Shown: positions 20,545 through 32,684 of the stretch, one piece after another
Layout: each line of letters opens with the position of its first letter
Numbering within the stretch: position 1 is the stretch's first letter
Origin: Humulus lupulus
Taxonomy: Eukaryota; Streptophyta; Magnoliopsida; Rosales; Cannabaceae
Reading direction: 5' to 3'
Assembly: GCF_963169125.1 (NCBI RefSeq)
Contig: NC_084800.1
Coordinates: forward strand, 149,044,397 to 149,108,396
DNA: 64,000 bases
The notes under the pieces: model-generated
Database searches by the model: none
What the model saw: the letters and a program-made list of their open reading frames with translations, nothing else
What the model was told of the DNA's origin: nothing
Translations under genes and position numbers: made by a program

Positions 20545-22527
20545 ATGTCTCTCCGAAGATCTGCTCGCACCAACGGGAACGCTTCCAACGATGTTCCAGC
20601 GACCAATGCGGTCCCTACCGTTCGCCGAAGGAGAGTACGTGTTACTGCTCGCCGCAACGCACCGGCACAGCCAGCTGACAACACTGCAGAGATTGCCAGA
20701 CTATGACAGCAAGTCGAGGAACTTCTGCAGCAACAACGCCAACAGGCTCAATCTCAGCCTTAGCCTCCGCCACAGCCGCAGCCGCAGCCACAGCCAATGG
20801 CCCCAGCACCCCAACAAGTTGGTCCGTATGGGGGATGGCCTATGACGAACTATGCTCCTTATCCTGTTCAGCACATGGAGCCAGTGTACGAGAGGTTCCG
20901 CAAGCAGCACGCTCCGAACTTCGAAGGGACTACGGACCCCTTTGAAGCAGAAGAATGGCTAAGGAATGTGGAGCCGATCCTAGTCCACATGAACCTTAGT
21001 AATGCAGACCGCATATCCTGCGTCTCATCTTTGCTCAAGAAATATGCCAGGATATGGTGGGACTTGGTCCAGCAATCCCACGATGCTGCCACCATGACGT
21101 GGACCCGATTTGTGGAGCTCTTCCACAAGAAGTACTACAATTCAGCAGTGCTTGCTACGAGAGTTGAGGAGTTCACCAATCTGAAGCAAGGGAATTTAAC
21201 AGTGGCGGAATATGCTCGTCAGTTCGATCGCTTAGCGAAGTTCGCAGCAGAGTTGGTTCCAACCGACTATCTAAGGGTGAACAAGTTTGTTAGAGGACTT
21301 CGCCCGAAGATCGAGATGGGGGTTAAACTAGCAAACCCGGGAAACACTTCATATGCCGACGTTCTTGAGACGGCAATTGAAGTAGAAAGGTTGCAAGCCA
21401 ACGTGAGCAAAGAAGAAGCCAGCAAGCCGGAACCTAGGCAGCAGAGCCAACCTCAGGCCAGTCGGAACAACAATCAGTCCAGCAACAGTCAGTCCAACAA
21501 CAACGGTAACGGACAGAAGAGAAGGCATCCTGACAACAAGCAAGCCAACAACAATAAAAGGGCACGACCAAGTAATGGGGGAAATAGGTCGGGCTACGTG
21601 GAATACCCGCCATGTGCCAAATGTCAGAAGAAGCACCCCGGAGAATGCCGTGCCAACACCAAGGAGTGTTTCAACTGTGGTCAAGAAGGGCATCGTAAAA
21701 GAGACTGTCCTCAGCAAAAGCCGGAAGGAAAGAAGGACGAAAAGATGGTTCCTGCTCGGGTTTTTGCCTTAACCCAAGGAGAGGCGGATGCTAGCAACAA
21801 GGTGGTCACAGGTCAGGTTTCCATCCTCAATAAATTATGTCATGTATTATTTGATTCGGGAGCCACCCATTCGTATATTTCGTTAGGAATGATAGATAAA
21901 CTAGACAAACCTAGTGAAAGATTTAGAACTAGGTTTGCAACCGAGTTGCCTTCGGGCAAAGTAGTTCTATCATCACGAATTGTACGAGGCGTACCAATCA
22001 AGATTGAGGACAAGGAACTAGAAGGAGACCTGATAGAGCTGGTGATCAAAGACTTCGACGTCATACTAGGCATGGATTGGCTAGCACGGCATGGCGCAAC
22101 GATCGACTGCAGACGCAAGAAGGTGACATTCGATACTCCTGACGGCCAGAAACTGTGCTTCATGGGACAAGCTTCAGGACTACGCACACCGTTAGTATCA
22201 TCTCTCAAAGCTCAGAGAATGATGGAGAAAGGATGTCAAGCATTCTTAGCCAACATCACGAATGTGGAGAAGGAGACATCACTCAAAGTTGGAGATGTTC
22301 GAGTCATACAAGAATTTCCAGAAGTTTTCCCCGATGACTTGCCAGGATTGCCGCCAACTAGAGAAATAGACTTCACGATAGAATTAGTACCGGGCACCGA
22401 GCCTATCTCTAAGGCACCATACCGGATGGCACCTACGGAACTCAAGGAGTTAAAGACGCAGCTACAAGAACTCCTAGACTTGGGTTTCATTAGGCCAAGC
22501 CATGGGGAGCTCCGGTACTATTCGTGA
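20545..22527 (+). pseudogene. T1 gag-protease with two in-frame stops and 3' frameshift
   Basis: The gag start is taken as ATG 20545 (MSLRRSARTNGN, basic N-terminus) because the frame runs straight into the long open part beginning at 20797. Two stops break it: TGA 20704-20706 (from CGA) and TAG 20761-20763 (from CAG), both C-to-T changes. Counting from 20797, the gag core spans about residues 30-200 (YERFRKQHAPNFEG, FVRGLRP), then an Asn/Gln-rich linker (210-260), a CCHC knuckle C291-C294-H299-C304, and protease with LFDSGATHSY at 351-360 and ILGMDWL at 423-429. The frame ends TGA 22525-22527, where an indel of net 1 nt (mod 3) at about 22497-22503 shifts out of the RT frame. Family members normally have one gag-pol frame, so this is a mutation. 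A protein starting at 20797 would lack the basic N-terminus. Confidence 0.9.
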
Positions 22528-25178
22528 AAAAGAAGGACGGAAGTATGCGCATGTGCATAGACTACCGTGAGCTGAATAAAGTCACAATTAAGAACAAATA
22601 CCCACTACCTCGGATTGATGATTTGTTTGATCAACTCCGAGGCGCGACTGTATTCTCTAAGATCGATTTGCGGTCCGGGTATCATCAGCTCAAGGTAAAG
22701 GGAGAAGATATCCCTAAGACAGCCTTTAGGACTCGTTATGGACATTACGAGTTCTTGGTTATGTCTTTTGGTCTTACTAACGCGCCAGCCGCGTTTATGG
22801 ATCTAATGAATAGGGTCTTCAAAGACTACTTGGATAAATTCGTTGTTGTGTTCATCGACGACATTTTAATTTACTCCAAGGATGAAGTGGAGCACGAGGA
22901 ACACTTAAGGATGATTTTGACGCGATTGAAGGAGCACCAACTCTACGCGAAGTTCAAGAAATGCGAGTTTTGGCTCTCACAAGTGGCGTTCCTCGGGCAC
23001 ATCATATCGAAAGATGGAGTTGCAGTAGATCCATCGAAGGTAGAGGCCGTGAAAGATTGGCCTAGACCAAAGAACGCGTCGGAAGTAAGAAGCTTCTTAG
23101 GGCTAGCAGGTTACTATAGAAAGTTTGTAGAGGGCTTTTCTAAAATAGCCACTCCACTCACCAACCTGACCCGGAAGCAACAAAAGTTTAACTGGAATGA
23201 TAAGTGTGAGGAAAGCTTCCAGTTGCTTAAGGATAAGCTTTGCTCAACACCAGTACTTAGTGTCCCAACACCCAACGACAAGTTCGTTGTCTACTGTGAT
23301 GCATCAAAGTTAGGATTGGGATGCGTACTGATGCAAAATGACAAGGTGATAGCCTACGCGTCACGTCAGTTAAAGGAGTATGAACAACGCTATCCAACTC
23401 ACGATATGGAGTTGGCAGCGGTGGTCTTTGCGTTAAAAATCTGGCGCCATTATCTTTACGGAGAACGGTGCGAGATTTATACGGACCACAAAAGTTTAAA
23501 ATACTTCTTTACTCAGAAGGAGCTTAACATGAGGCAGCGCCGGTGGTTGGAATTAGTAAAGGATTACGACTGCGAAATCCTATACCACCCGGGGAAGGCA
23601 AACGTAGTTGCCGATGCACTTAGCCGAAAAAGTTATGGGAACTTAGCAGCCTTATCCGGAATAGAAAAGCCACTACAGCAGGAGCTTATCAGTGCCGGAA
23701 TAGAAGTGGTTGTAGGCAAGCTGGCTAACTTGTCTATCCAATCGAATCTGCTAGAAGACATACGGAATGGTCAGAGACATGATGATTCACTAGCAACGCA
23801 CATGAATGCAGTCCGAGAAGGCAAGACTACAGATTTCTCAATATCCAGTCAAGGTTTATTGAGATATAAGGATCGAGTATGCGTGCCAGACGATCAGAGT
23901 ATTAAGAAGACGATCCTAGAAGAAGCGCACAGTACTCCGTACTCAGTTCATCCAGGGTCTACCAAGATGACTCATGACATCAAGGCAGTCTATTGGTGGC
24001 CAGGGATGAAGAAGGACATAGCAGAGTATGTATCTAAGTGTCTGGTATGCCAGCAAGTGAAGGCGGAGCATCAGCGACCTGCAGGATTATTGCAACCGCT
24101 TAGCATACCGGAGTGGAAGTGGGACGATATAGCCATGGACTTCGTGACGGGTCTGCCAAAGACAAATAAGCAGCATGATTCTGCTTGGATAGTCATAGAT
24201 AGACTAACCAAGTCGGCTCATTTTCTGCCTGTTAAGACTTCTTATACGGCAGACCAATATGCAGACATCTACATCCAAGAGATTGTACGATTGCATGGAA
24301 TCCCCAAGACGATAGTATCAGATAGAGGATCAGTGTTTACGTCAAGATTTTGGAGAAGCTTACAGAAAGCCATGGGTACTAAGTTAAGTCTTAGTACAGC
24401 TTTCCATCCTCAGACAGATGGGCAGTCAGAGCGTACGATTCAGATTTTAGAGGATATGCTACGCGCATGTGTACTTGACTTCGGAGGATCGTGGAACAAG
24501 TACTTACCGCTGATCGAGTTCTCGTACAACAATAGCTACCAGTCGACGATCGAGATGGCACCTTATGAGTTGCTATATGGAAGAAGGTGCCGATCACCGT
24601 TGCACTGGGACGAGGTAGGAGAAAGGCAGCTTCTAGGGCCCGAAGCTGTTAGGCAAGCTCAAGAAGCAGTAACGCTTATTAGACAGCGTATGCTTGCTGC
24701 TCAAAGCCGACAGAAAAGCTATGCAGATACCAAGAGACGCGATGTGGAGTTCCAAGTTGGAGATCAAGTCTTCCTGAAGATATCTCCTATGAAGGGTGTC
24801 AAGCGGTTCGGGAAGAAAGGCAAGCTCAGTCCCCGATTCTTAGGTCCTTTTGAGATATTGGACAAAGTGGGACCAGTTGCGTATAGACTAGCCCTACCGC
24901 CAGCACTAGCCGATAGTCACAACGTCTTCCACATCTCGATGTTACGCAAGTATGTGTCAGACCCATCTCACGTCCTCAAGTACGATACCATAGCACTCCA
25001 GAAAGACTTAAGTTACGAGGAACGACCGGTTAGCATCCTAGATAGGGGGATGAAGCAGTTACGGTCCAAGAGCTTTCCTATAGTTAAAGTCCTGTGGAGC
25101 AATAGTTCTGAACGCGAGGCAACGTGGGAGTTGGAAGAGGACATGCAGAGCCGGTATCCGGAGTTATTTGGTAAGTAA
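22504..25178 (+). pseudogene. T1 RT, RNase H, integrase, C-terminal chromodomain-type region
   Basis: Open for 884 codons from about 22524 to TAA 25176-25178, but without a proper ATG at its start because it is the shifted continuation of gag-pol. [11 protein letters not shown] (11-19), SGYHQL (51-56), catalytic FIDD (110-113). RNase H: YCDAS (Asp259), MELAAV (Glu296), YTDHKS (Asp321). Integrase: HHCC His469/His476/Cys506/Cys509, then Asp539, Asp600 and Glu636, the D-D(35)-E triad being complete. The tail (about 750-884) has the [14 protein letters not shown] conserved block and the Del-type ending [23 protein letters not shown]. Catalytic residues look intact, so apart from the shift the enzyme part appears recently functional. 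Confidence 0.92.
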
Positions 25179-25214
25179 ATTTCGAGGACGAAATTCTTTT
25201 TAGTAGGGGAGAAT
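25179..25214 (+). other. Polypurine tract region of T1
   Basis: ATTTCGAGGACGAAATTC, then AGTAGGGGAGAAT directly before the 3' LTR. Same layout as in D and E. Confidence 0.85.
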
Positions 25215-27128
25215 TGTAGAGTCCAAGAACTTTACTTAGCTAATTGTTTAGTAGTATTATAGTATGTTTAGTGTTATCATTGTTACTTTGGATTTTTGGT
25301 TCAGACCGGGAGTTATTTGGACACTCATAGTAGTACTTATAGATTTTCTAAGTTTAACCTATAGTTTAAGAATATTAAGTATAACCTAAGGTTTGATTAA
25401 TGTGTCTGATATTAAGGAATATATTATTATATTATAAGGTTTAGACATCAACCAATAGGATTTTAAGCACATGTTTTGAATGGTAATTAAGGATTTAGTA
25501 TTTTTGAGGATTAAATTAAATAAGGGTAAAAGTTTGAATGTATAGGGTCAGTCAGCAGCTTTGAGCACGTTGAGGGCTTAGTCAAGGCTGTTTACTCCAT
25601 TCAAACTCAGCTAAAAATGTGTAAATTCGTGTTTAAATATTCAGCGTATGCCGATATATCGCAGCTATAGGGGGCGATATGTCGCAGCACGTAGATACGG
25701 AAAACACGAATCGATGCACGGTCGCCTCGGGAACAAAGGTCCAGGCGATATATCGCCTATAGGGGGCGATATATCGCCTCCACCAGCATGAATTCAAATA
25801 CATTTGAATTCTTTTCCCTTCAGCCATTCAAACTCCTTCAACAGTCCAGCATCTTCTGAACGAGTCTTCAGCCTCTGCTGAACGATTATTCAAATGATTT
25901 CACCTAAAAAGCCATTATTTTTATTCAAGTAAAATCAAGATATTTTCATTCCCAAACTCTATAAATAGGACCTAGTACCCAGCCATTATTCACCATTTGC
26001 TCTAAGTTCAGAGGCTGCTAGTGTTAAGTGAGTGTGAGAGTGTAAACACTTGGTTTGGGGAAAAACTATAAGCTTAAACATCATAAGCTTATCAAACACT
26101 TGGGAAGTGAGTTCTATAGTATTTCGGTGGAGGTTAGATTGATCTTGCAATCTTTGAGGTAAACCCAAAACTCTAGTCCTTTCTGTATTCTATGTTATTT
26201 CTTTTCTCAAAACCTTCTACTCAGTCCCCTAACCTTATTCTTATTTTTGGTTAGGGAATCCAAGTTCTTAAGCACTTAAGTGGTGGTAAGCATATTTTCG
26301 TTTAATGGTTTAGTCTTCCTATTCTCTTTCATTTCATCTCCTTTCTTTAGACTCACCCTTGTTCATTGTGGTTTTAGGAGTGTTCCAAAAGTCCTAACTC
26401 AGTCCATTTTATCCCGGTAACTTTGGTAAGGAAAATAGGCTAGAATTAATATGTTATGTGCTTATGTTATCTATATGTTTATGTTATTAAAAGTGTTATG
26501 ATATGTATATGTGTATGTAGGCTTGGGCATATGACCCATATGACTAACAAGACCCCAAATGGGTTATGGGCATATGACCTACTTAGCTAGTAGGACCCCA
26601 TTAACCCCATGGGCATATGCTTGTTTAGTCTATGGGACCCCAAGTAATAATGGCCATTATAATAAGTGTATGTTATATGTATTATGTTAAGTCTTTATGT
26701 TTTCTTATGAAATTGTGTATATGACTATGTGTTAGGTTTTTCCTTGCTGGGCATTAGGCTCACTCCTTTCTGTTTATGTGCAGGAAAATAAGCTTAGAGG
26801 CGGTAAGATTCGTGATGCTTGGGAGGATGTGTATCGATGATGAATGGAGTCAAGGGGCCGAGCGTTATCGATTCGAGGATATAGTCTCCTTTTATGTTTT
26901 TATGGTTTTTATGTGTATTTTCCGCATTATTATGAAATGTCTTTTATTTTAAATCTTGTTTTGTTTTAAAGACAATGGGATCCCAAAATCCTTCTTAGTA
27001 TTCTGTTTATTTGTAAATAACTCTTATTTTTCAAGTTACTCAATAAATTATGGTATTTTCGTAAAAATGTAAGTTTTATGTATAGTTTCGATAATGGTCC
27101 AATTAGTCTAGATTAGTGGGTCATTACA
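25215..27128 (+). repeat. 3' LTR of T1
   Basis: 1914 bp, matches the 5' LTR with one substitution seen by eye (26383). Ends GGTCATTACA, followed by AAAAT (27129-27133), the right target copy. Confidence 0.97.
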
Positions 27129-27133
27129 AAAAT

Positions 27134-29255
27134 GGCTAGCCTTAGCGGCAAAATCAGGTTTCAACCCTAGTTCCAGCAAGTAAACTCGGCCGTGGTGGTC
27201 AAGTAGGCCGCATATGTACACTTCGCCCCAGAAGCTCTCCAACTCATGGCTGGTTCAGCTTCTCTTTTCCCTTACCTGCACCACGTAGCACCCGTGAGCC
27301 AAGGCTTAGCAATAAAACATAAACATGCTTATAAGCAGTTAATCAATAGATTTCATAATCATAAATAGCATGCTTAGCAATTATAATAAATACTCAAGCA
27401 GGCATCCAATCCATTTAAGCAAACATAGGGCTACCCAAGCACGTACCGCGCTTTCCTCTTTGAAACGGCTATTGGGCCGCACAAGCGTATACCAAGTTTC
27501 GATCTTTCCAGCGGCTATAGAGCCACACTAGGGCCCATTGCCCTATTCCCTTTTAACCAACCATAGAGCTAGCCAAGCATACTTGTGCTTTATATTTGAG
27601 GTGGTCATAGGGTCGTACAAGTGTATATCAAACTTCTGGGTTGGCCTATCTGCATCAGCATACGCTCAAGATGCTATTGCCGCGCCCGACTTATAAGTCG
27701 AGCTTTTTAATCAAATAAAATCGATAAGGATAGATTACTTAACACAAATATGCACAACGCAGAATAACATGTTTAATAAAACATTATAAGCATGGTTATA
27801 ACCATGTTTGATAATTGCGGCTCAAGCCCTAACCATGGTCCAAGTGTAGTTTTCTTACTTCATGTCTCGAACGGATAGCGTATGGCAAACCCGAGTGCAA
27901 TCGTTTCCTCCTGAGCCTAACGATATTCCCTAGTCACAACCATAACAAGGAATAACTTTCAAGAAATGAACTAATAAAGGCTTCCGGACCAAGTCCGAGC
28001 CTCCGTGACTCTGAATCCTACTAAACCGGGTAGAAGAACCATTCTTGAGTCGTTAGATTTGGGTTCCTACAACTCAAAACCTGTCTTTTCCACTTTTCCC
28101 CATTTGAGTCGCGGCGCTTCACAAAAGAGCTGCAACGCCTGACTAGGCAGACAGCGTGACTCGAAAATCCCCGGCAATTGTGCCACGACACAGCCCGCCA
28201 AGCATCGCGGTGCTAAGACGGTTCGAGGCACCCACGCCTCAACTAAGTTCATTCACGCCGCAACACTTCAAGAATAGCGAACCCAGAATCCAGTGATTTC
28301 AGAAATCACAGCTGGCCCCAAATCCATCCCAAAACACATTTTTATATAGAATTGACCATTATAATGGTCCCAACAATATAGAAACACAATAAATAACTAC
28401 TAAAACTCACATAACCCTGCTGAAACTCAAAATTCAAGAAAAACTTTAGCAATTCCCAAAACTAAAACCAAAACCTTTTAAAAAAACAGGATTACCTCTT
28501 CCAAGAATGATTCCCAGTTGTTCTCTAAGATTAACAGCATCTAGACTCCCCCAAAACAACTTCAATTCCCACAAATCTTGCTTCCGAGCTTTGAAATTCA
28601 AGAGTATCTTCAAAGCTTCAATTACCACTCAAAGAAGGGAGATAAAGAGGGGGAAACAAGAGAGAGGAGAGAGAAATTTATTTACTTCTAAGTTAATTAA
28701 CTCAGTACTTGGCATATATCACTTAAGTGGTCCAAAAGATGAAAATGTCTTCACTCTACCGCTTTCCTCTCAAAGCCCTTCAAGGGAAAAAGGGTAATTA
28801 AACATTCTAATCCCACATTACATTTATAATTCCCATTTAATTTTGCCATTCCATGAATATTACTATTTTTCCCAAAATATGACTCATACTCCAATGAGTC
28901 CCAATAACTCACCGAATTACCAAAATACCCATTGGCTCACCCCGAGCCGGGTATTTATCCCTGTTGTGGCTACATCGCTATCTTTCTTAAAAGGACCAAA
29001 TCTTGCCCAATATCTCTAATATATCCACATAATAATGTGGTCTCAATCATATAATATAATATAAATATAATTATAGCCTCAGCAGGTCCAAATTACACAT
29101 ATTCCCCTTTAAATAAAAGTGGGCCATTTACGCACATTTAATACACTTAAAACATGCATAATCAGTAATATCATAATATAACTCATGAAATTCACTTAAC
29201 CACATAAATATTCAATTAAAGCACATATTAACACATAACAGTCCATAAATGCCCT
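27134..29255 (-). repeat. Family X Tekay LTR, part 2
   Basis: Continues the LTR begun at 17252. Contains the family blocks (CTCGGCCGTGGTGGTC, CTCCAACTCATGGCTGG, TTTTCTTACTTCATG) and a GC-box cluster at 28106-28216 (GAGTCGCGGCGCTTC, TGTGCCACGACACAG, AGCATCGCGGTGCT). It lacks the last ~100 bp, having been cut by Tat element B at 29256. Left flank of B is GCCCT (29251-29255). Confidence 0.8.
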
Positions 29256-30007
29256 TGTACGCCCTAATTATCCACGGGTTATTAGCGAGCTGAGAGATGG
29301 CATAATTATATCAGCCACATGGATGCCACGTACCCGGAGTTGCTGTTACCAAGTCCTACCTCTTTAGCTCGAGGTAACCAAAGGCTTACTAAGATTATTA
29401 AGGGGTCGGTTCAGAAGTATGGACACCACAGGCTAAGAGTACATCAAGCTCGAGGTACGAGCTTGAGTTGGCACCTCTGACCTCTTATAAAGTCAACCAC
29501 GCAATGTAAACGTGCATATATCAAACATCACGTGTCTGATATATCCCTGAATTCTCGGACACGCAGCCTAAACGTGCGTGTTCAGGCACCCACGACTAGG
29601 TTGGGCTGTGCGGTCCATTATCCCCCTTACCTATTGATTAGACCACACTTCATTTGTCAGGTTTTAGGAATTAATCATGAATGTCACAGAAGTGACATGA
29701 TGGGTAAGAAGGTCACGAGATGACCCCCCTTGCCAACCCCCAGGTGCCCTCTCCCTATAAATATGGAGACCCTGGGAGTTGCAAAGGGTTGGATTCTATT
29801 GTGTAAAGAAATACCATGTAAAGAATATCAGAGAGATAGCAATAATATTGGCTGGTGGACTAGAAGGATTTTAACCTTTGAACCACCTAAAAAAGTATTC
29901 GTGTCACCATTTTATTTTAAGATCATTCATCTATTATAGTTCATTACTTGGCACTAATCCCACTCTTTATTCTATTAATTATCTGTTGGCGAAGAACCGC
30001 GTCAACA
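29256..30007 (+). repeat. 5' LTR of Tat element B (752 bp)
   Basis: TGTACGCCC ... GCGTCAACA. Two solo LTRs of this family are at 12993-13745 and 47715-55403 (split), which fixes both ends. TATA box CTATAAATA at 29755-29763. Confidence 0.95.
29755..29763 (+). promoter_or_regulatory. TATA box of the Tat LTR
   Basis: CTATAAATA in CCCTATAAATATGGAG, conserved in the two solo LTRs (about 13492 and 55145). Confidence 0.6.
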
Positions 30008-30009
30008 GT

Positions 30010-30028
30010 TTGGTGCTTTCATTGAGAG
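30010..30028 (+). other. Primer binding site region of Tat element B
   Basis: TTTGGTGCTTTCATTGAGA begins 2 nt after the LTR. It differs from the Met type of the Tekay and CRM-like elements. I do not assign the tRNA. Confidence 0.55.
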
Positions 30029-30062
30029 GTTGTTAGATTGGTGCTATCGCAAATACCCAACC

Positions 30063-32684
30063 ATGGTGGTCACTCGCTCAAGACATGGTAATGAGGTGGA
30101 CCAACGTGATGGGCAGGAGGCCCATCATGCCGCCATTTCTGATGATCAGAACCCTGAGGTTCAACAGCAGCCGGGCAAGCAGCTAATAGGCCAAGATGAC
30201 ACTGGAAGTTCGGCTCCCCGGCCACCCAATCTGAACCCAGATTTCTACACGGCGGTGGTAATGGAGAATGCACAGCTGAGGAGCCAGCTAGCGAAAGCTA
30301 ACCAGCAGATTCAAGAGGTTTTGGCCTGACTACCCCCTCTTACAACCGACGCTAACGTCGGAATGAGGCAAGGCGAGACTCATAAGTCGAGCCGAGGTAA
30401 TCGGTCATGGTCTAGCTAGTCGGTCAGACCCCCGACGTCAAACTCTACTCCCACATCGCACCACCGGGAGACCACTTTTGAAGAACTACCTAGGGCCGAG
30501 CAACAGTACAGCCGATCAGTCCGGACCTCAACTCCCAGCTCACTTCCTCCCTCGAGCGCACCCAGGAGAGCTTGAGGGAGCTCGCGAAGTAGATCCGGAG
30601 AGGGCTCACAGCGACAGCCTGCCTCGGCCAGCTGTCTTGTGCCCCGCTCAGACCGCCGAGCATAGGACCCAGAGGTTGGTAGAGCCGAGCGGCCCCGACC
30701 TAACCTGATCCGCCCTGATGGGACCAGAATCGCATCCCCGGTCAGGCATCCTCCTTCACCGATAAGATACCTGTCTCTTCCCCAGCCAATCCGAGACATT
30801 CCGGCTCATGGGAGCCGTAGGAGAAATCCTCCTTCCGTCGGACCGTCAAATCATAGAAGAGCGCCCAAAGAAGTCCTGGATCCTCACCCCACGAGGCGGG
30901 CTCCAAGCTTCTCAAACGGGAGCTATTGGACCGGAAGCCGTCGAAGTGACCTCTCCGGCGGAGATCTGCGCAAACTCTTGAGCTCGGCGCAAAGTCCTCA
31001 AGCCACCCCGAGGGACGACCTCCGAGATCGTCTAAACTCTCAAAGGGGAAACCCGGTAGGAAACGGCAACCGTGCTTGCCAAAGGGGAGACCTGTCCGAG
31101 GTACGCGACAGTGGGAACGTCCCATATAACCTATCTCAAGACAGGAGGGACAATAACCCGCCAAACGCGTACAATGGATCTGGAGCTGTTGAACAGCCCC
31201 TAAACAACCAAGGAAATCAGGACAAAATGCTTGAGCGCCTGGCTCAGATGGAGGAGCTGATGAGGAAGCTCCTATCGGAAAAAGAAAAAGATGAATATGA
31301 TTTAGAGGATGAACTCGTGCTCTTCGCCCCCAGCATAGCGGCAACGATGTATCCACCTGGTTTCCATATGCCGCACTTGTCCAAATTCAATGGAGACGAG
31401 GATCCGTCAGATCATCTGAGTATGTTTAATACCCTGATGATGGCCCACAACATTGGCCCCGAGCTGAAGTGTTTAATATTTCCCTCCACCTTGACTGGGC
31501 TGGCCAGACAATGGTTCAAACAGAGTAAGAAACAGTCAATCAGCTCGTGGAAAACTTTCTCCACTGACTTCAAGAGAGCATTCCGAGCTTCCCAAGCTGC
31601 CCGCGTCAAGGCCGACACCCTGGCAAACGTAAGGCAGTAACTTGATGAACCTCTGAAGGCTTACCTGAGTAGATTCACGAACGTTGCTGCTCGGGCCAGG
31701 GACGCAGATGAAAGCTCCAAGCTCATGGCTTTGAGGACTGGGATCCTCGTCGGAGGGGGACTCTGGAAAGAGATACAAAGGAAGGGAGTCAGCACCGTAA
31801 ATGAAATCCTAAATAGAGCCCAGGGATGGAACAACCTGGAGGAGGCGCAAGCCTCAGCTGCAGGAACCAGCCAGGCCCCTGAACAGCCCGCTGGAGTGGG
31901 AACAGAGGTCGTGACAGCGACCCAAACTGTTACACAGAATAACCAGTTTGGTGGAGGCAAGAGAAAGGGGAACGGCGAGGGCAACCAGCACGGCCCAAAG
32001 AAGAACAAGTCCTTAGAAAAATTTAAGCCGGTATACGCGACTTATATGGAGCTCACCCACTCTAGGGAGAACATCTTCCTAGCAAATTCTGCTCGCCTTC
32101 CCTGGAAGAAGTCGGAGCCGCTAAAGCACCAGAAGGGTAAGCAAGACCCTTCCAAGTTTTGCCGGTTCCACAACGACATTGGCCACAATACCGATGACTG
32201 TAGACACCTGAAGGATGAGATCGAAACTCTCATCAGAGCCGGACCCTTAGCTCAGTACGCGCGAAATAGAGTTCCCGTAGGCCATCCAGCTCCAGAAGTC
32301 CCGGTCAGTCAGCCTGGGTCTCGGGTAGATCAGGACATCCCTCCTCCCGTGATAGGAGGAGAGATCTCCACGATCTCTGGAGGTCCCCATCTGGCTGGCA
32401 CGAGCAGAGGTGCCCAAAAGAGGTACGTCAACGAACTTAAGGCTCCTAATGGAGTGGAGTTCGTCCCCGACCAGCATCTCCCAAAGCAGCAACGATTGGA
32501 GAGGCAACCAATCATATTTACTGAAGAAGATGCCAGCCACGTCCAGTTCCCTCATAACGACCCTCTAGTCGTATCAGTGCAGCTCACTAATCAGAGGGTT
32601 AGGAGAGTGCTGGTCGATAATGGGAGCTCGGTAAACCTACTATTCTGGTCAACGCTGGAGAAGACGGGTTTGTCTGTCACCTAA
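30063..32684 (+). pseudogene. Tat element B gag and protease, several in-frame stops
   Basis: The frame starts at ATG 30063 in ACCATGGTG (MVVTRSRHGNEVDQRDG) and stays in one frame through stops at TGA 30327-30329, TAG 30417-30419, others to 30970, TAA 31638-31640 (likely from CAA) and TAA 32682-32684 (likely from CAA). Gag: PPGFHMPHLSKFNGDEDPSDH (about 31350-31410), WFKQSKKQSISSWKTFSTDF (31510-31570), then DEPLKAYLSRF and a Gln/Gly-rich linker. The region CRFHNDIGHNTDDCRHLKDEI (about 32158-32225) is the clade's Cys/His knuckle-like motif. Protease: VRRVLVDNGSSVNLLF (about 32600-32645), with DNGSS at the active site. Almost all stops fit C-to-T change, the pattern left by deamination of methylated C. 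Confidence 0.88.

Larger units (their letters stand above)
17477..27128 (+). mobile_element. Full-length Tekay-type LTR retrotransposon T1 (9652 bp)
   Basis: Paired 1914-bp LTRs (17477-19390 and 25215-27128), TG...CA ends, perfect AAAAT duplication, initiator-Met primer site, polypurine tract, and domain order gag, protease, RT, RNase H, integrase, chromodomain-type tail. By eye the LTRs differ at one position (C at 18645, T at 26383), so the insertion is very recent. Even so gag has two in-frame stops and pol a frameshift. It also carries a 155-codon ORF upstream of gag. It is the only structurally complete element here besides the CRM-like one, and it split an older family X LTR. Confidence 0.97.
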
